Shown in pieces: positions 30,918 to 38,274 of a DNA stretch of 38,839 nucleotides. The notes under the pieces were generated by a model. The model ran no database searches. It saw only the letters and a list, made by a program, of their open reading frames with translations, and had not been told where the DNA came from. The translations under genes and the position numbers were made by a program. Each line of letters starts with the position of its first letter. Position 1 is the first letter of the stretch. Origin of the DNA: a virus; IMG/VR virus record IMGVR_UViG_3300050821_019977, positions 1-38,839 of that record; one strand, given 5' to 3'.

Positions 30918-31658
30918 CTACAAAGGTGATATGTTAATAAAACTTCCCTGAATAAATGTTGTTTGATTCGTTATTCCTGATGCATTTATAAATCCATTAT
31001 TAATATCTCCAATAGCTGCAATCTGAGGTTGTGTTTTAAGTGAAGCAGCTACAAAAGGATCATTTCCATTAGAATTAATGTTTAAAGCTACCTGATTAGC
31101 ATAAGATCCTGGATTAAACCAGAATGAAGCCTTAGCTAAAACACCTAATCCAGGACTAGATGTGAAGTTTAAAGTCAGAATACCACCAATATAATCTATC
31201 GTTCCTGAACTGATTGTAAAAGTACCTGAAATTAGATTTACGTTTCCATTACCATCATCTTGATAAAGAGCCTGTCCAGCTATTCCAAAATTAAAATAAA
31301 AAAACAAACTACCAGGAATAAGAGTTATATTTGAAAAAGTAGATCTTAATGAAGCTAAAATATCTTGAGAATATGTTGCAGTTCCATCTGCAGCAGGTTC
31401 TACCAATAGCAATTGATAAATATTTGGAGGAGCAATCACTTGTGCAGTTTGTTCATTTAATCCTCTACAACCAAATCCTTGAGGTATTATTAATCTAACC
31501 TCCTGTCCAATCACGTAATTGTGATTAACTGTAGTTGTAACTGTTGTCGTAACACCTAATGAAATATTGGAAATGAAAAAAACACTAGGTTGATAAAATT
31601 GAGATTGAATTGCTGTATTCTGAAAGAGAGGAATTGGAAATGTGATAACTGAGCCCAT
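30918..31658 (-). CDS. FCCH-like capsid- or tail-associated protein (246 aa)
   Basis: ATG 31658 with AGGTG upstream. It carries part of an FCCH-like unit (TTTVTTTVNHNYVIGQEVRL, around residues 34-53) related to the one in the next gene. Then come two beta-sandwich-like blocks (FNFGIAGQALYQDDGNGNVN, LISGTFTISSGTIDYIGG). No enzyme motif. Together with the 382-residue gene before it, it probably forms virion surface or collar elements after the capsid gene. Function inferred from place only. Confidence 0.6.
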   Translation of the reverse strand: MGSVITFPIPLFQNTAIQSQFYQPSVFFISNISLGVTTTVTTTVNHNYVIGQEVRLIIPQGFGCRGLNEQTAQVIAPPNIYQLLLVEPAADGTATYSQDILASLRSTFSNITLIPGSLFFYFNFGIAGQALYQDDGNGNVNLISGTFTISSGTIDYIGGILTLNFTSSPGLGVLAKASFWFNPGSYANQVALNINSNGNDPFVAASLKTQPQIAAIGDINNGFINASGITNQTTFIQGSFINISPL

Positions 31659-31670
31659 GTAAACACCTAA

Positions 31671-31690
31671 GGGGAAGATTACTCTTCCCC
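31671..31690 (-). promoter_or_regulatory. GC-rich intercistronic hairpin downstream of an FCCH-like gene
   Basis: GGGGAAGA (31671-31678) and TCTTCCCC (31683-31690) form a perfect 8-bp stem with a 4-base loop, 13 bases upstream of the next start on the minus strand. No U-run follows. It is suited to partial termination or mRNA stabilisation between capsid-region genes. Confidence 0.65.
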
Positions 31691-31701
31691 AACATGCACT
31701 A

Positions 31702-31724
31702 TAGTATTAAATAATTCAATACTA
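31702..31724 (-). promoter_or_regulatory. AT-rich hairpin covering a stop codon
   Basis: TAGTATT (31702-31708) and AATACTA (31718-31724) are perfect inverted repeats with a 9-base spacer; the right arm contains the stop of the FCCH-like gene. With the GC hairpin 12 bases further on, it makes a double stem-loop between the two genes. Confidence 0.5.
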
Positions 31725-32870
31725 AGTATTCAAATCGTGCAAGTAAGCACGCCAAAAAATCACATCTGCTGCAGTTCCAGCAATACTAGTTCCAATGACA
31801 AAACCTTGGAAAGTAGCATTAAAGAAAGCACCCTGTATCGCAGGACCATTAATGGTATTTGTTCCAACAGTAGTGCTGGAAGTATAACCATTAAAGACTT
31901 GCGGTGAAGGAAATAGTTGTGATCCAGATGAAATCTGAAGGCCACCTGTATTTACATCACCAACAGCCACTACTTGAGCAAACTTCAAACCTACGAAGCT
32001 CAAAAATGGAATGTTAGTGTTAAATGCTGTAAATCCAGTTGAATTGATATTCACAACAAATGTTGTACTATTCGTAACAGAAACTACAAAACCATAAATT
32101 GGTGATCCAGGGATTGTAGCATTTGGAAGTGAATTCAGTTGTGTTGTACCCCACACTGAAGGAATCCTAAACGCTACTTCTTGACCCACAACATAATTAT
32201 GTGGTGCAGTAGTTACTATTGTTGTAGTAGTACCCGTTGTAATCGCAGAAATAATTGAATCTCCAGGTGCATAAAGCACAGGAAATAAAATCTGTTTAAA
32301 CGATCCAACATTACCTGTAGAAGTTGATGTATTAAATGCAGTATAATTTGACTGGTTTGTGTTCCAAGGAATTGAGAATGTTGTAGGACTTAACACAGTA
32401 ATCATAAATGGAATGCCAGCAATTTGCTGCATACCAGTTGTTGATGTTTGTGCTAAATTTTGAAAAATAACCCAATTTCCAGTAGTCAAATTATGATTTG
32501 AAGTTGTTGTAATAACAGCAGCAGCAGCTTTACTTATGGAAAAATCTGTAGATCCTGTATGTTGGTATACAGCTCCATATTGTAAAGATAACCCAGCTTG
32601 GATAGTTGTGAAACCAGTACCGCTTACTAAAGCACCAGAACTTGTCCCACCAACAGGTGCAATAAACTGCGATCCAGTACCAAATGTACTAAGAACAGCA
32701 GCTCCTTGCCCCATATCTGTATTCCAACTTGCATTCGTAACACCAGCCCCAGCTACTAATCTTGTTTGATTATCAATAGCTATAAAGTCTGGAATAAATG
32801 GTGTGATAACCAGCGTTTGTCCACCAGTTGACACAACTTGTCCACTTGCTAATCTTGAATATTCAGCCAT
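31722..32870 (-). CDS. FCCH-like virion protein after the capsid gene (382 aa)
   Basis: Start at ATG 32870, with AAGGAGG upstream; an earlier ATG eight codons back is only read through that site. It opens AEYSRLASGQVVSTGGQTLV and is Thr/Ser/Gly/Ala-rich and beta-stranded. Two FCCH-like units are visible: ITTTSNHNLTTGNWVIFQNL with VLSPTTFSIPW, and IVTTAPHNYVVGQEVAFRIP with VTNSTTFVVNINSTGFTAF. It lies just 10 bases downstream of the capsid gene, a place for a decoration or head-fibre protein. No enzyme motif. Surface-exposed role is inference. Confidence 0.65.
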   Translation of the reverse strand: MAEYSRLASGQVVSTGGQTLVITPFIPDFIAIDNQTRLVAGAGVTNASWNTDMGQGAAVLSTFGTGSQFIAPVGGTSSGALVSGTGFTTIQAGLSLQYGAVYQHTGSTDFSISKAAAAVITTTSNHNLTTGNWVIFQNLAQTSTTGMQQIAGIPFMITVLSPTTFSIPWNTNQSNYTAFNTSTSTGNVGSFKQILFPVLYAPGDSIISAITTGTTTTIVTTAPHNYVVGQEVAFRIPSVWGTTQLNSLPNATIPGSPIYGFVVSVTNSTTFVVNINSTGFTAFNTNIPFLSFVGLKFAQVVAVGDVNTGGLQISSGSQLFPSPQVFNGYTSSTTVGTNTINGPAIQGAFFNATFQGFVIGTSIAGTAADVIFWRAYLHDLNT

Positions 32871-32880
32871 AACATCCTCC

Positions 32881-33855
32881 TTATGGTCCTGCAATCGAAC
32901 TTAATCGAGTGCAAAGTAGGTTTCTGATAGCTGTATCTTGTGTTAGAGCTTGTGCTTGAGCGAATTTAACCGCTAAAGTCGCATTCTGCGCTAACATTCC
33001 AGAATAGTAAGGATCACGATAAATCAAATTCATGGAATAACCATCTTGATCTATATGTGTAATAGCTTGCTTACCCATAACTGCATTGAAGTAAACATCT
33101 TGAGCATTAGCAGAAGCACCTCTTGCAACTGGAGCTTCAGAACTTGTAAGGATACGTAGATTAAATACAGATCCCCATTCTGAAGGTAGTGCAGATGTGT
33201 TATTAGGATAATTCCAATTGTTGAATACCCCTTGACCTACTAACGAATCAAAATCGGTTTGTAGTTCAGTTGAAGCCAACATAAAGTAGGAACTTCTAAT
33301 AGGACCTGTACCAAAACGGTCCATACCTTCAATACCAGACATAAATTTAAAGGCGTTATTTGTATCTAATGTTGTAGCTACTAAGCTAAAGTCTGAAAGA
33401 CCTAGATTGGTAGGATTATCACCATTAGAACCACCCCCAGCATTTATCTCTGATGCTGCAGAAACGATATAATCTCTTAAAATTAAATCTTCAGCTTGCC
33501 TCATGGAAACAGCTAAACGTTCTGACACCCAAGCCAAAACACCCTCTTGGTCCTGTAATATCACTTGCTCATTGATTATACAGCCAGTCCCAAAAAATGC
33601 CATTTGTGCGTCTATAATATCTTTCTGAGGCACTTGAGCTGGTGGGTCTATACCCGAATTCCCCAACTGAATAGTTGGTGGTTGTAGCGCCCTAGGACGC
33701 ATGAAACGACAAGTAGTACCACCATTTGGTGGCATACTTACTTTGTCGCAAACAATGATATTATTCATTGTAGGAGTAGGGACATAAAGCATCGCTGGTG
33801 CAAGCGATTGTAAAATTAGAGGCCCTAAACTACTCGTAGTCGTAATTTGTGCCAT
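32881..33855 (-). CDS. Major capsid protein, N4-gp56 type (324 aa)
   Basis: This is the HK97-fold shell protein. ATG 33855 has AGGTTGAT upstream. Features matching the N4-gp56 family: an N-terminal helix-turn (AQITTTSSLGPLILQSLAPA), the RFMRPRALQPPTIQLGNSGI region, AQMAFFGTGCIINEQVILQD, then LAVSMRQAEDLILRDYIVSA near residue 130. The region ATTLDTNNAFKFMSG and the C-terminal MGKQAITHIDQDGYSMNLIY, ending ALTQDTAIRNLLCTRLSSIA, are of the same class. At 324 residues it is within the family's range. It opens the structural operon; the scaffold-like gene lies upstream on the same strand. Confidence 0.85.
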   Translation of the reverse strand: MAQITTTSSLGPLILQSLAPAMLYVPTPTMNNIIVCDKVSMPPNGGTTCRFMRPRALQPPTIQLGNSGIDPPAQVPQKDIIDAQMAFFGTGCIINEQVILQDQEGVLAWVSERLAVSMRQAEDLILRDYIVSAASEINAGGGSNGDNPTNLGLSDFSLVATTLDTNNAFKFMSGIEGMDRFGTGPIRSSYFMLASTELQTDFDSLVGQGVFNNWNYPNNTSALPSEWGSVFNLRILTSSEAPVARGASANAQDVYFNAVMGKQAITHIDQDGYSMNLIYRDPYYSGMLAQNATLAVKFAQAQALTQDTAIRNLLCTRLSSIAGP

Positions 33856-33857
33856 AT

Positions 33858-33978
33858 CAACCTATTGGTTGTATGTTCATAGTATATGAAGATCGGTAGA
33901 CGACTCCCTAATACGTCTGTTCTCATTCATATTATCGAGGTTGCGAATTCCTCATACGCGAATGTCCTAACGCTGGAC
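33858..33978. ncRNA. Structured, GC-richer leader between capsid gene and helicase gene
   Basis: The 247-bp divergent gap holds a chain of hairpins near the capsid start: CAACC/GGTTG (33858-33871, which pairs the capsid ribosome site), TTCATA/TATGAA (33876-33890), AGACG/CGTCT (33898-33918), GAGG/CCTC (33937-33953) and GTCC/GGAC (33964-33978). The stretch 33891-33985 is richer in G+C than either flank. It may be a structured 5' leader that regulates capsid translation, or a small RNA. The other 110 bases are AT-rich and likely carry promoters. No known riboswitch was recognised. Confidence 0.4.
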
Positions 33979-34102
33979 GTGCGAAATTTCAAAATATAAA
34001 ATAATAATTTTAAATGCAATATCTAAAATAAAATAAATATTATTATTGAATTAAATTCTCAGTACTCATATCATATTCATTTTTTACGATGGGGTGAGTA
34101 TT

Positions 34103-35452
34103 GTGATAAATCTTAGAGATTATCAAAAAGAAGCTATTGCAATTATAAAAGAAACATTTGATGGATGTTATCGTCAGTATATTGAAATGCCAACTGGATC
34201 AGGGAAAACAGTCACTTTTTTATCCTATGCAAAAGAAAATCATAAATGTGTTTTGATCATCGTTCCTTCTGTAGAATTACTAAATCAAGTCTATGAAACA
34301 GCATTGCTTTTCTATTCCAAATCAGAAATTTCAAGAAAAGGGAATAGATATGATGAAGATCCTAAAAGATTACACATCAGTACTATTCAGAGTCTTCGTG
34401 GTGAATATTTACAATTATTACACAAATATCCTCATGATTTAATCATTATAGATGAAGCGCACCATGCGCAAGCAGAGTCCTATAAGAGATTTATTAGATT
34501 AAAAACAGATTATTATCATGAAAAATGCCAAAGATTTTTAGGTGTAACTGCAACTCCTGATAGAGCTGATGGTCAATTGCTAAATGATATTTTATACAAA
34601 TGTTCATATAGAATAAAAATTCAAGATCTTATTGAAAGAGAATACCTTTCAGATATTGAAGGTTTTTCAGTTAAAACAAATATAGACTTATCTGGTATCC
34701 ACGACCACAATTCAGATTTTAGCATTATAGATTTATATAAAAAACTATGTGTTGATAGCAGAAATCAAATGATTGTTGATTTATGCAAGAAAGAAATGAT
34801 AGGTAAAAAAAATTTAATATTTTGCATCAATATCCAGCACAGTAAAGAGATAAATAAAATGTTAAATGATCAAGGATTATCATCAAAACATATTGATGGA
34901 AAAATGAATGATATTGAAAGACATTCAATTTTAAAATCGTTTAGAAATGGGGAAATTTCGTTTCTTACTAACTGTCAATTGCTAACAGAAGGATTTGATG
35001 AACCCTCTATCGATGGAATCATTTTAGCGCGTCCTACTAAAAGCATATCTCTTTTTATTCAAATGATTGGTCGAGGATTGAGGATTTATCCTAGCAAAAA
35101 AACATGCAAAATTATTGATATTGTTGACAATCACAAATTATCTGTAGGATTTAATAATCTTGTAGATGAAGAAAAGTATAATCATATCAAAAATTTCAAA
35201 TCCATCAAAGATATCATAAATCATGTACATGAAAATAATCTCCAACTTTCAGAAATAACTATTGAACGTGTAGATTTACTAGGATTGGTAAGATATAAAG
35301 ATAATGTAGCAACACCTTCAATGATAGATTATTTGGAAAAAAATGACATATGTTTTTTGTATCCTTTATCTTTTGAAGAAGGTTGTTTTTTAGTTTGGAA
35401 AGATAAACTTCAGAAGGAATATTTAAATGGCAACTATAACAGAAAATTATAG
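34103..35452 (+). CDS. SF2 DEAH-type helicase, RadD-like (449 aa)
   Basis: Start at GTG 34103, because GGGGTGA just upstream is the best ribosome site; GTG 34094 would add three residues. Motifs (from GTG 34103): Walker A PTGSGKT (30-36), DEAHH (117-121), VTATPDR (149-154) and QMIGRGLR (320-327). The tail block FLTNCQLLTEGFDEPSID and LARPTKS match RadD/YejH-type helicases, which act in recombination and fork repair. The C-terminal 100 residues have no domain I recognise. It overlaps the following integrase-like gene by 26 bases. It is the only clear helicase here and may serve replication, in line with the absence of a DNA polymerase. Confidence 0.9.
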   Translation: MINLRDYQKEAIAIIKETFDGCYRQYIEMPTGSGKTVTFLSYAKENHKCVLIIVPSVELLNQVYETALLFYSKSEISRKGNRYDEDPKRLHISTIQSLRGEYLQLLHKYPHDLIIIDEAHHAQAESYKRFIRLKTDYYHEKCQRFLGVTATPDRADGQLLNDILYKCSYRIKIQDLIEREYLSDIEGFSVKTNIDLSGIHDHNSDFSIIDLYKKLCVDSRNQMIVDLCKKEMIGKKNLIFCINIQHSKEINKMLNDQGLSSKHIDGKMNDIERHSILKSFRNGEISFLTNCQLLTEGFDEPSIDGIILARPTKSISLFIQMIGRGLRIYPSKKTCKIIDIVDNHKLSVGFNNLVDEEKYNHIKNFKSIKDIINHVHENNLQLSEITIERVDLLGLVRYKDNVATPSMIDYLEKNDICFLYPLSFEEGCFLVWKDKLQKEYLNGNYNRKL

Positions 35453-35975
35453 AAAAGACAAAATAAATTATAAAGTACAGATAAGAAAAAAAGGGATAGA
35501 TGTAACCAAAACATTTTCTAATAAAGATGATGCAGATTTGTATATTTTTTACAAAGAAAGACTCATTGAAAACATGGAAAATTTTAATGTACCTATAAAT
35601 GAACAAGTTACTCTTACACAGATTGTTGAACTTCAGATTTCTAATGTTGATCTCTTTAAAAAAAGGCAAATCAATGATGTGAAAAGATCATTAAATCGTA
35701 TAAATGAAATCTTAGGAAAAGATAGACTTTTATCCACAATTTCTCTAGAAGAATGGGTTGAATGTGTAAAAATTCTTTATAGTATGGATGTATATAAAGG
35801 AGCTAAAACATCAAATGGAAAAAGAAAAATGAGTTTATCAACTTTAAAAAAAATATTTTCTCATATATCAAGTGCTATTTCATACGCAAAAAAACAAGGG
35901 ATTATCATTGAAAATCTACCACTTAAAGTAATACAGTCGTATATAAGACCTTTAGAAGAAAAGGAAAATAAGTAA
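35427..35975 (+). CDS. Tyrosine-integrase N-terminal half without catalytic domain (182 aa)
   Basis: ATG 35427 follows AAGGAA. Residues 1-55 (TITENYRKDKINYKVQIRKK, GIDVTKTFSNKDDADLYIF) match an arm-type DNA-binding domain of phage integrases. Residues about 65-165 match the SAM-like core-binding domain, including KKIFSHISSAISYAKKQGII. The chain ends at residue 182 where a catalytic domain (Arg-His-x-x-Arg-Tyr) should begin; no such residues follow, and a tRNA gene starts 8 bases after the stop. It could be a DNA-binding regulator, a competitive inhibitor of an integrase, or a remnant. Interruption by an assembly error is unlikely given the clean end. Confidence 0.7.
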   Translation: MATITENYRKDKINYKVQIRKKGIDVTKTFSNKDDADLYIFYKERLIENMENFNVPINEQVTLTQIVELQISNVDLFKKRQINDVKRSLNRINEILGKDRLLSTISLEEWVECVKILYSMDVYKGAKTSNGKRKMSLSTLKKIFSHISSAISYAKKQGIIIENLPLKVIQSYIRPLEEKENK

Positions 35976-35982
35976 ATTTTAT

Positions 35983-36054
35983 TCCAAGTTAGCTCAGTGG
36001 TAGAGTAGATGACTGTTAATCACTTGGTCATAGGTTCGAATCCTATACTTGGAG
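35983..36054 (+). tRNA. tRNA-Asn (anticodon GTT)
   Basis: The 7-bp acceptor stem TCCAAGT (35983-35989) pairs exactly with ACTTGGA (36047-36053), with discriminator G. The T arm is ATAGG-TTCGAAT-CCTAT, and the D arm is GCTC...GAGT with AGTGGTA loop. The anticodon loop CTGTTAA gives GTT; the anticodon stem has one A-C mismatch. CCA is not encoded. It lies directly after the integrase-like gene. It could support translation of Asn-rich virion proteins, or mark an attachment site. Confidence 0.9.
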
Positions 36055-36071
36055 ATTTAATATAAGGAAAA

Positions 36072-36245
36072 TTATCTTTTTTTTCTCAAGACTTTGTCAA
36101 TTTTAATTATTAGACATTTTTGGCAATCATCAAGATGAAATGGGGGTCTTGAATTGCAATAAATACAAGTTTGATCATCGCAAAGTCTTGTGATCCATGT
36201 GCCATCTTCTTCATAGTGAGCATCATATTCTTGGCAATAAGTCAT
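36072..36245 (-). CDS. Small zinc-ribbon protein (57 aa)
   Basis: ATG 36245 overlaps the stop of the upstream gene as ATGA. The product has Cys residues in CQEYDAHYEEDG, TRLCDDQTCIYC and HLDDCQKCL: up to six Cys in CxxC-like spacings, so at least one zinc ribbon. The basic tail LRKKR resembles the end of the upstream protein (LRKKK). It is one of four short coupled genes (36968-36072). Likely a zinc-binding nucleic-acid or protein adaptor; no specific function known. Confidence 0.65.
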   Translation of the reverse strand: MTYCQEYDAHYEEDGTWITRLCDDQTCIYCNSRPPFHLDDCQKCLIIKIDKVLRKKR

Positions 36246-36571
36246 TTCTTTTTTCTCAAAATTTTGTTTTCAACTTCTTCATGATAGGCAACTTCTTCAC
36301 GCATCTTTTTGGGGACTTTTTTAGAGACTTCGATTTTACCTGTTTTGGTATTTTTTCCAGCAAGTTCGTGATGACCAAGATGTCTATCAACTATTCCGAC
36401 ATCAGAAAAAGCTTTTCTGCCATATTTCTTAATCTCTGCTCTATTGGCTGCATTATGAGCTATCTTGTATTTCTTATCATGAGTTGGAAATCCTTTGTCA
36501 GAGAGTTTATCTACTACTTCATAATGCGGATTATCTTTTGAATGTGATTTACCACAAAGTTTACATTTCAT
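36242..36571 (-). CDS. Small Cys-pair protein with HLGHH motif (109 aa)
   Basis: ATG 36571 overlaps the preceding stop as ATGA and gives MKCKLCGKSHSK; an upstream in-frame ATG (36595) lies in the previous gene. A single CxxC pair opens the chain and a His-rich segment (IVDRHLGHHELAGKNTKTGK) follows, then VPKKMREEVAYHEEVENKI. YHEEVE could be part of a metal site but lacks the HExxH spacing. Coupled to zinc-ribbon genes on both sides. No enzymatic role can be claimed. Confidence 0.65.
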   Translation of the reverse strand: MKCKLCGKSHSKDNPHYEVVDKLSDKGFPTHDKKYKIAHNAANRAEIKKYGRKAFSDVGIVDRHLGHHELAGKNTKTGKIEVSKKVPKKMREEVAYHEEVENKILRKKK

Positions 36572-36816
36572 ACATATCCTAATTTTTTGTGCCAAAGTGT
36601 ATTATTACAAACAAAACATTTCATATGAATTCCTGTCATCATGAAATCACATTTCCTCAAATATTTATCACATTTTGGGCACTTTGGTCTTTGATTGTCT
36701 TTCTTTGATTGATCTTGATGTATTTCACAAAGTGGCCATTGATTATTTTTACCTTCAAGAATAAACTTATCACATCTCATGCAAGTATGTACGTAATTTC
36801 TTCTATCCTGTTTCAT
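36568..36816 (-). CDS. Small double zinc-ribbon protein (82 aa)
   Basis: ATG 36816 overlaps the stop of the 51-residue gene (TGA 36815-36813). Cysteines occur as CMRC, CEIH, CPKC and CFVC, with the last two flanking DKYLRKCDFMMTGIHMK, enough for two ribbon sites. The chain is basic and has no TM segment. Its stop overlaps the following start as ATGA. A transcription or DNA-binding role is conceivable, but nothing specific is seen. Confidence 0.7.
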   Translation of the reverse strand: MKQDRRNYVHTCMRCDKFILEGKNNQWPLCEIHQDQSKKDNQRPKCPKCDKYLRKCDFMMTGIHMKCFVCNNTLWHKKLGYV

Positions 36817-36968
36817 TTTTGTGATAATATTGTGTCACCTTCATTTTGACACAAAGATGTGTCAAAATAGTATTCAAAAGCCTTTTTCAATTTATCATTT
36901 GCAATTCTAGGCTTTTTGATTTCCTGTAAAATAGCATGTTTATCTTCACATGACAAAAATATTTTCAT
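36813..36968 (-). CDS. Small hypothetical protein at the head of the zinc-ribbon set (51 aa)
   Basis: From ATG 36968 to TGA 36813, overlapping the next start. The product has a helical segment (KHAILQEIKKPRIANDKLKK) and two Cys. Its codons contain an 11-bp inverted repeat (36843-36868). The overlap chain ATGA at 36815, 36570 and 36244 makes it the first of four coupled genes. Because the inverted repeat could be a regulatory palindrome, the ORF might be partly coincidental, but the coupling argues that it is translated. Confidence 0.55.
   Translation of the reverse strand: MKIFLSCEDKHAILQEIKKPRIANDKLKKAFEYYFDTSLCQNEGDTILSQK
36843..36868. repeat. 11-bp perfect inverted repeat inside the 51-residue gene
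   Basis: ATTTTGACACA (36843-36853) and TGTGTCAAAAT (36858-36868) are exact inverse complements with a 4-base loop. A further TGTGTCA occurs about 20 bases away (around 36831). A DNA operator or an RNA hairpin in the coding sequence is possible. Confidence 0.5.
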
Positions 36969-37043
36969 ATATAGACTTTGAGTTAAAGTCCCTTTAATTC
37001 TAGTAAATAGATTAAGGTACCTGTTACGTTTTAATTTAAAAGT

Positions 37044-37883
37044 CTAAGGTAAAGATTGCAAGCATTCAATATTGATACTTGCTATCGTAATAGGAAATAC
37101 ACTACCTGTCACGTTAGGATTTAGAGCTACATTACTAACAGATGTATTTCTGAGTTTTAACAAATCATTTGCTTGTACTTCTATGATGATATCACCTGTA
37201 CTATGGCATGCATCATCACCTGGAGCTTGGGTAAATCCTGAATAGATGCTTCCTGGAACTAGTATACCGTTAATCCAAAAACCAAAGCTCCATGAAGGAA
37301 CTGGTTCTGGAACTGGAGGTACTATTCTAGCTTGTAATTGCCATTGAAGATGATAGATTCCATGTTTTAAGAACTTAACATCTCCTGTAATACCCATATT
37401 AGAAAGATCAAAGTCACCAACAGATACCGCATTTTGCTTATCAAATAATACCATATCAAGTGGATCGCCAAAAGATCTTACAATTTGAGCAATAGATGCA
37501 TATACATTTGCAAATCTATCGCAACAACAATCTCTATCACATTCACAATCTTTTCCAGGTATACCTTGTAAACCCTGTACACCTTGAGGACCTTCTATTC
37601 CTTGAGGACCTTGAATACCTGGCTGACCTGGTTGTCCATCTATACCATTTTGACCAGATGGACCCGTAAGACCCATTATACCAGGTGCACCTGGAGGACC
37701 CATTGGTCCCATTGGACCGGAAATACCGTTTAATCCTGAATTTCCTTGTATACCTTGAGGACCCTGCATGCCTTGTATACCTTGAGGTCCTTGTGGACCA
37801 GGGCAACTACAGCATCCTTTACCTTCTTCTAAACACATAAACCACCTCATGAGTTTTTTGAGAATTTTGCACACATGTGCCAT
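37044..37883 (-). CDS. Collagen-like protein with Cys clusters (279 aa)
   Basis: ATG 37883. Residues about 28-111 are uninterrupted Gly-X-Y triplets ([20 protein letters not shown] and on), about 28 in all, with Pro, Gln and Ile in X/Y. A Cys cluster precedes it (GCCSCPG) and a second one follows ([12 protein letters not shown]), so the triple helix could be clamped by disulfides. The C-terminal 160 residues form a beta-rich globular domain ([37 protein letters not shown]), like a C1q/TNF-type tip. No signal peptide is clear. Might be a virion fibre or a surface-modifying factor; position outside the tail operon is odd. Confidence 0.8.
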   Translation of the reverse strand: MAHVCKILKKLMRWFMCLEEGKGCCSCPGPQGPQGIQGMQGPQGIQGNSGLNGISGPMGPMGPPGAPGIMGLTGPSGQNGIDGQPGQPGIQGPQGIEGPQGVQGLQGIPGKDCECDRDCCCDRFANVYASIAQIVRSFGDPLDMVLFDKQNAVSVGDFDLSNMGITGDVKFLKHGIYHLQWQLQARIVPPVPEPVPSWSFGFWINGILVPGSIYSGFTQAPGDDACHSTGDIIIEVQANDLLKLRNTSVSNVALNPNVTGSVFPITIASINIECLQSLP

Positions 37884-37931
37884 AAGGTAACCTATATATC
37901 AATTATTTTATTTTCTCAATTTATTTTGATT

Positions 37932-38069
37932 TTAATGCTTTATACCAGCTTTATCTAATTTTTTATCAAACTTCTTGTCAGCTTTTTTCAAGATTTTGAT
38001 ATCTTTCTCGAACTTTTTCTTTTTATGTTCCTTGACATCTTTCTCAACTTTTTTTATGAGTTTGTCCAT
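37932..38069 (-). CDS. Small Lys-rich helical protein (45 aa)
   Basis: ATG 38069 has AAAGGAATC in front. The entire product is a Lys/Glu/Asp-rich helix (DKLIKKVEKDVKEHKKKKFE and on) with heptad spacing. It is likely an amphipathic or coiled-coil protein that binds nucleic acid or partner proteins. There is no recognised family; low-complexity composition lowers confidence. Confidence 0.45.
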   Translation of the reverse strand: MDKLIKKVEKDVKEHKKKKFEKDIKILKKADKKFDKKLDKAGIKH

Positions 38070-38164
38070 AATGATTCCTTTAATTTAAAGTTATTGACAT
38101 CGTTTACAATGGTCTGTAGATTACAAAATATATATTGAGTCTGATAATATATCTTATGTTAAAA

Positions 38165-38181
38165 AAATAAAGTATTTATTT
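38165..38181 (-). terminator. AU-rich hairpin with U-run after the zinc-ribbon mini-genes
   Basis: On the minus strand AAATAAA and TTTATTT form a 7-bp stem with a 3-base loop, with a run of U extending beyond. It lies just after the stop at 38185. Weak stem; it may terminate the scaffold-distal message. The rest of the 115-base gap to the Lys-rich gene start (38069) holds no other feature I recognise. Confidence 0.35.
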
Positions 38182-38184
38182 TAT

Positions 38185-38274
38185 TCAATGATTTATCTCA
38201 TCCCAACATGCTCTACACAATCTGTAGAGGCTTGGTTTGTTACATCTCATACAATAATATTTGTTTTCTTTCAT
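38185..38274 (-). CDS. Very small zinc-knuckle protein (29 aa)
   Basis: ATG 38274 shares a base with the upstream stop (TGATG), so it is coupled. YYCMRCNKPSLYRLCRACW has CxxC twice, exactly four ligands for one zinc. A basic patch lies between the pairs. At 29 residues it is one of the smallest genes here, but the coupling and metal-site spacing argue that it is real. Function unknown. Confidence 0.5.
   Translation of the reverse strand: MKENKYYCMRCNKPSLYRLCRACWDEINH

Noticed and set aside
33891-33985. A second tRNA in the capsid leader
   Set aside because: GAGGTTGCGAATTCCTC looks like a T arm, but no acceptor stem closes it and the central stem has an 11-base loop instead of 7.
35259-35669. 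Minus-strand 136-residue frame opposite helicase and integrase ends
   Set aside because: Phe/Ile/Tyr-rich antisense product over two recognisable plus-strand genes.
36242-36571. Metalloprotease (zincin) from the YHEEVE segment
   Set aside because: The HExxH spacing is missing and the protein is only 109 residues with one CxxC pair.
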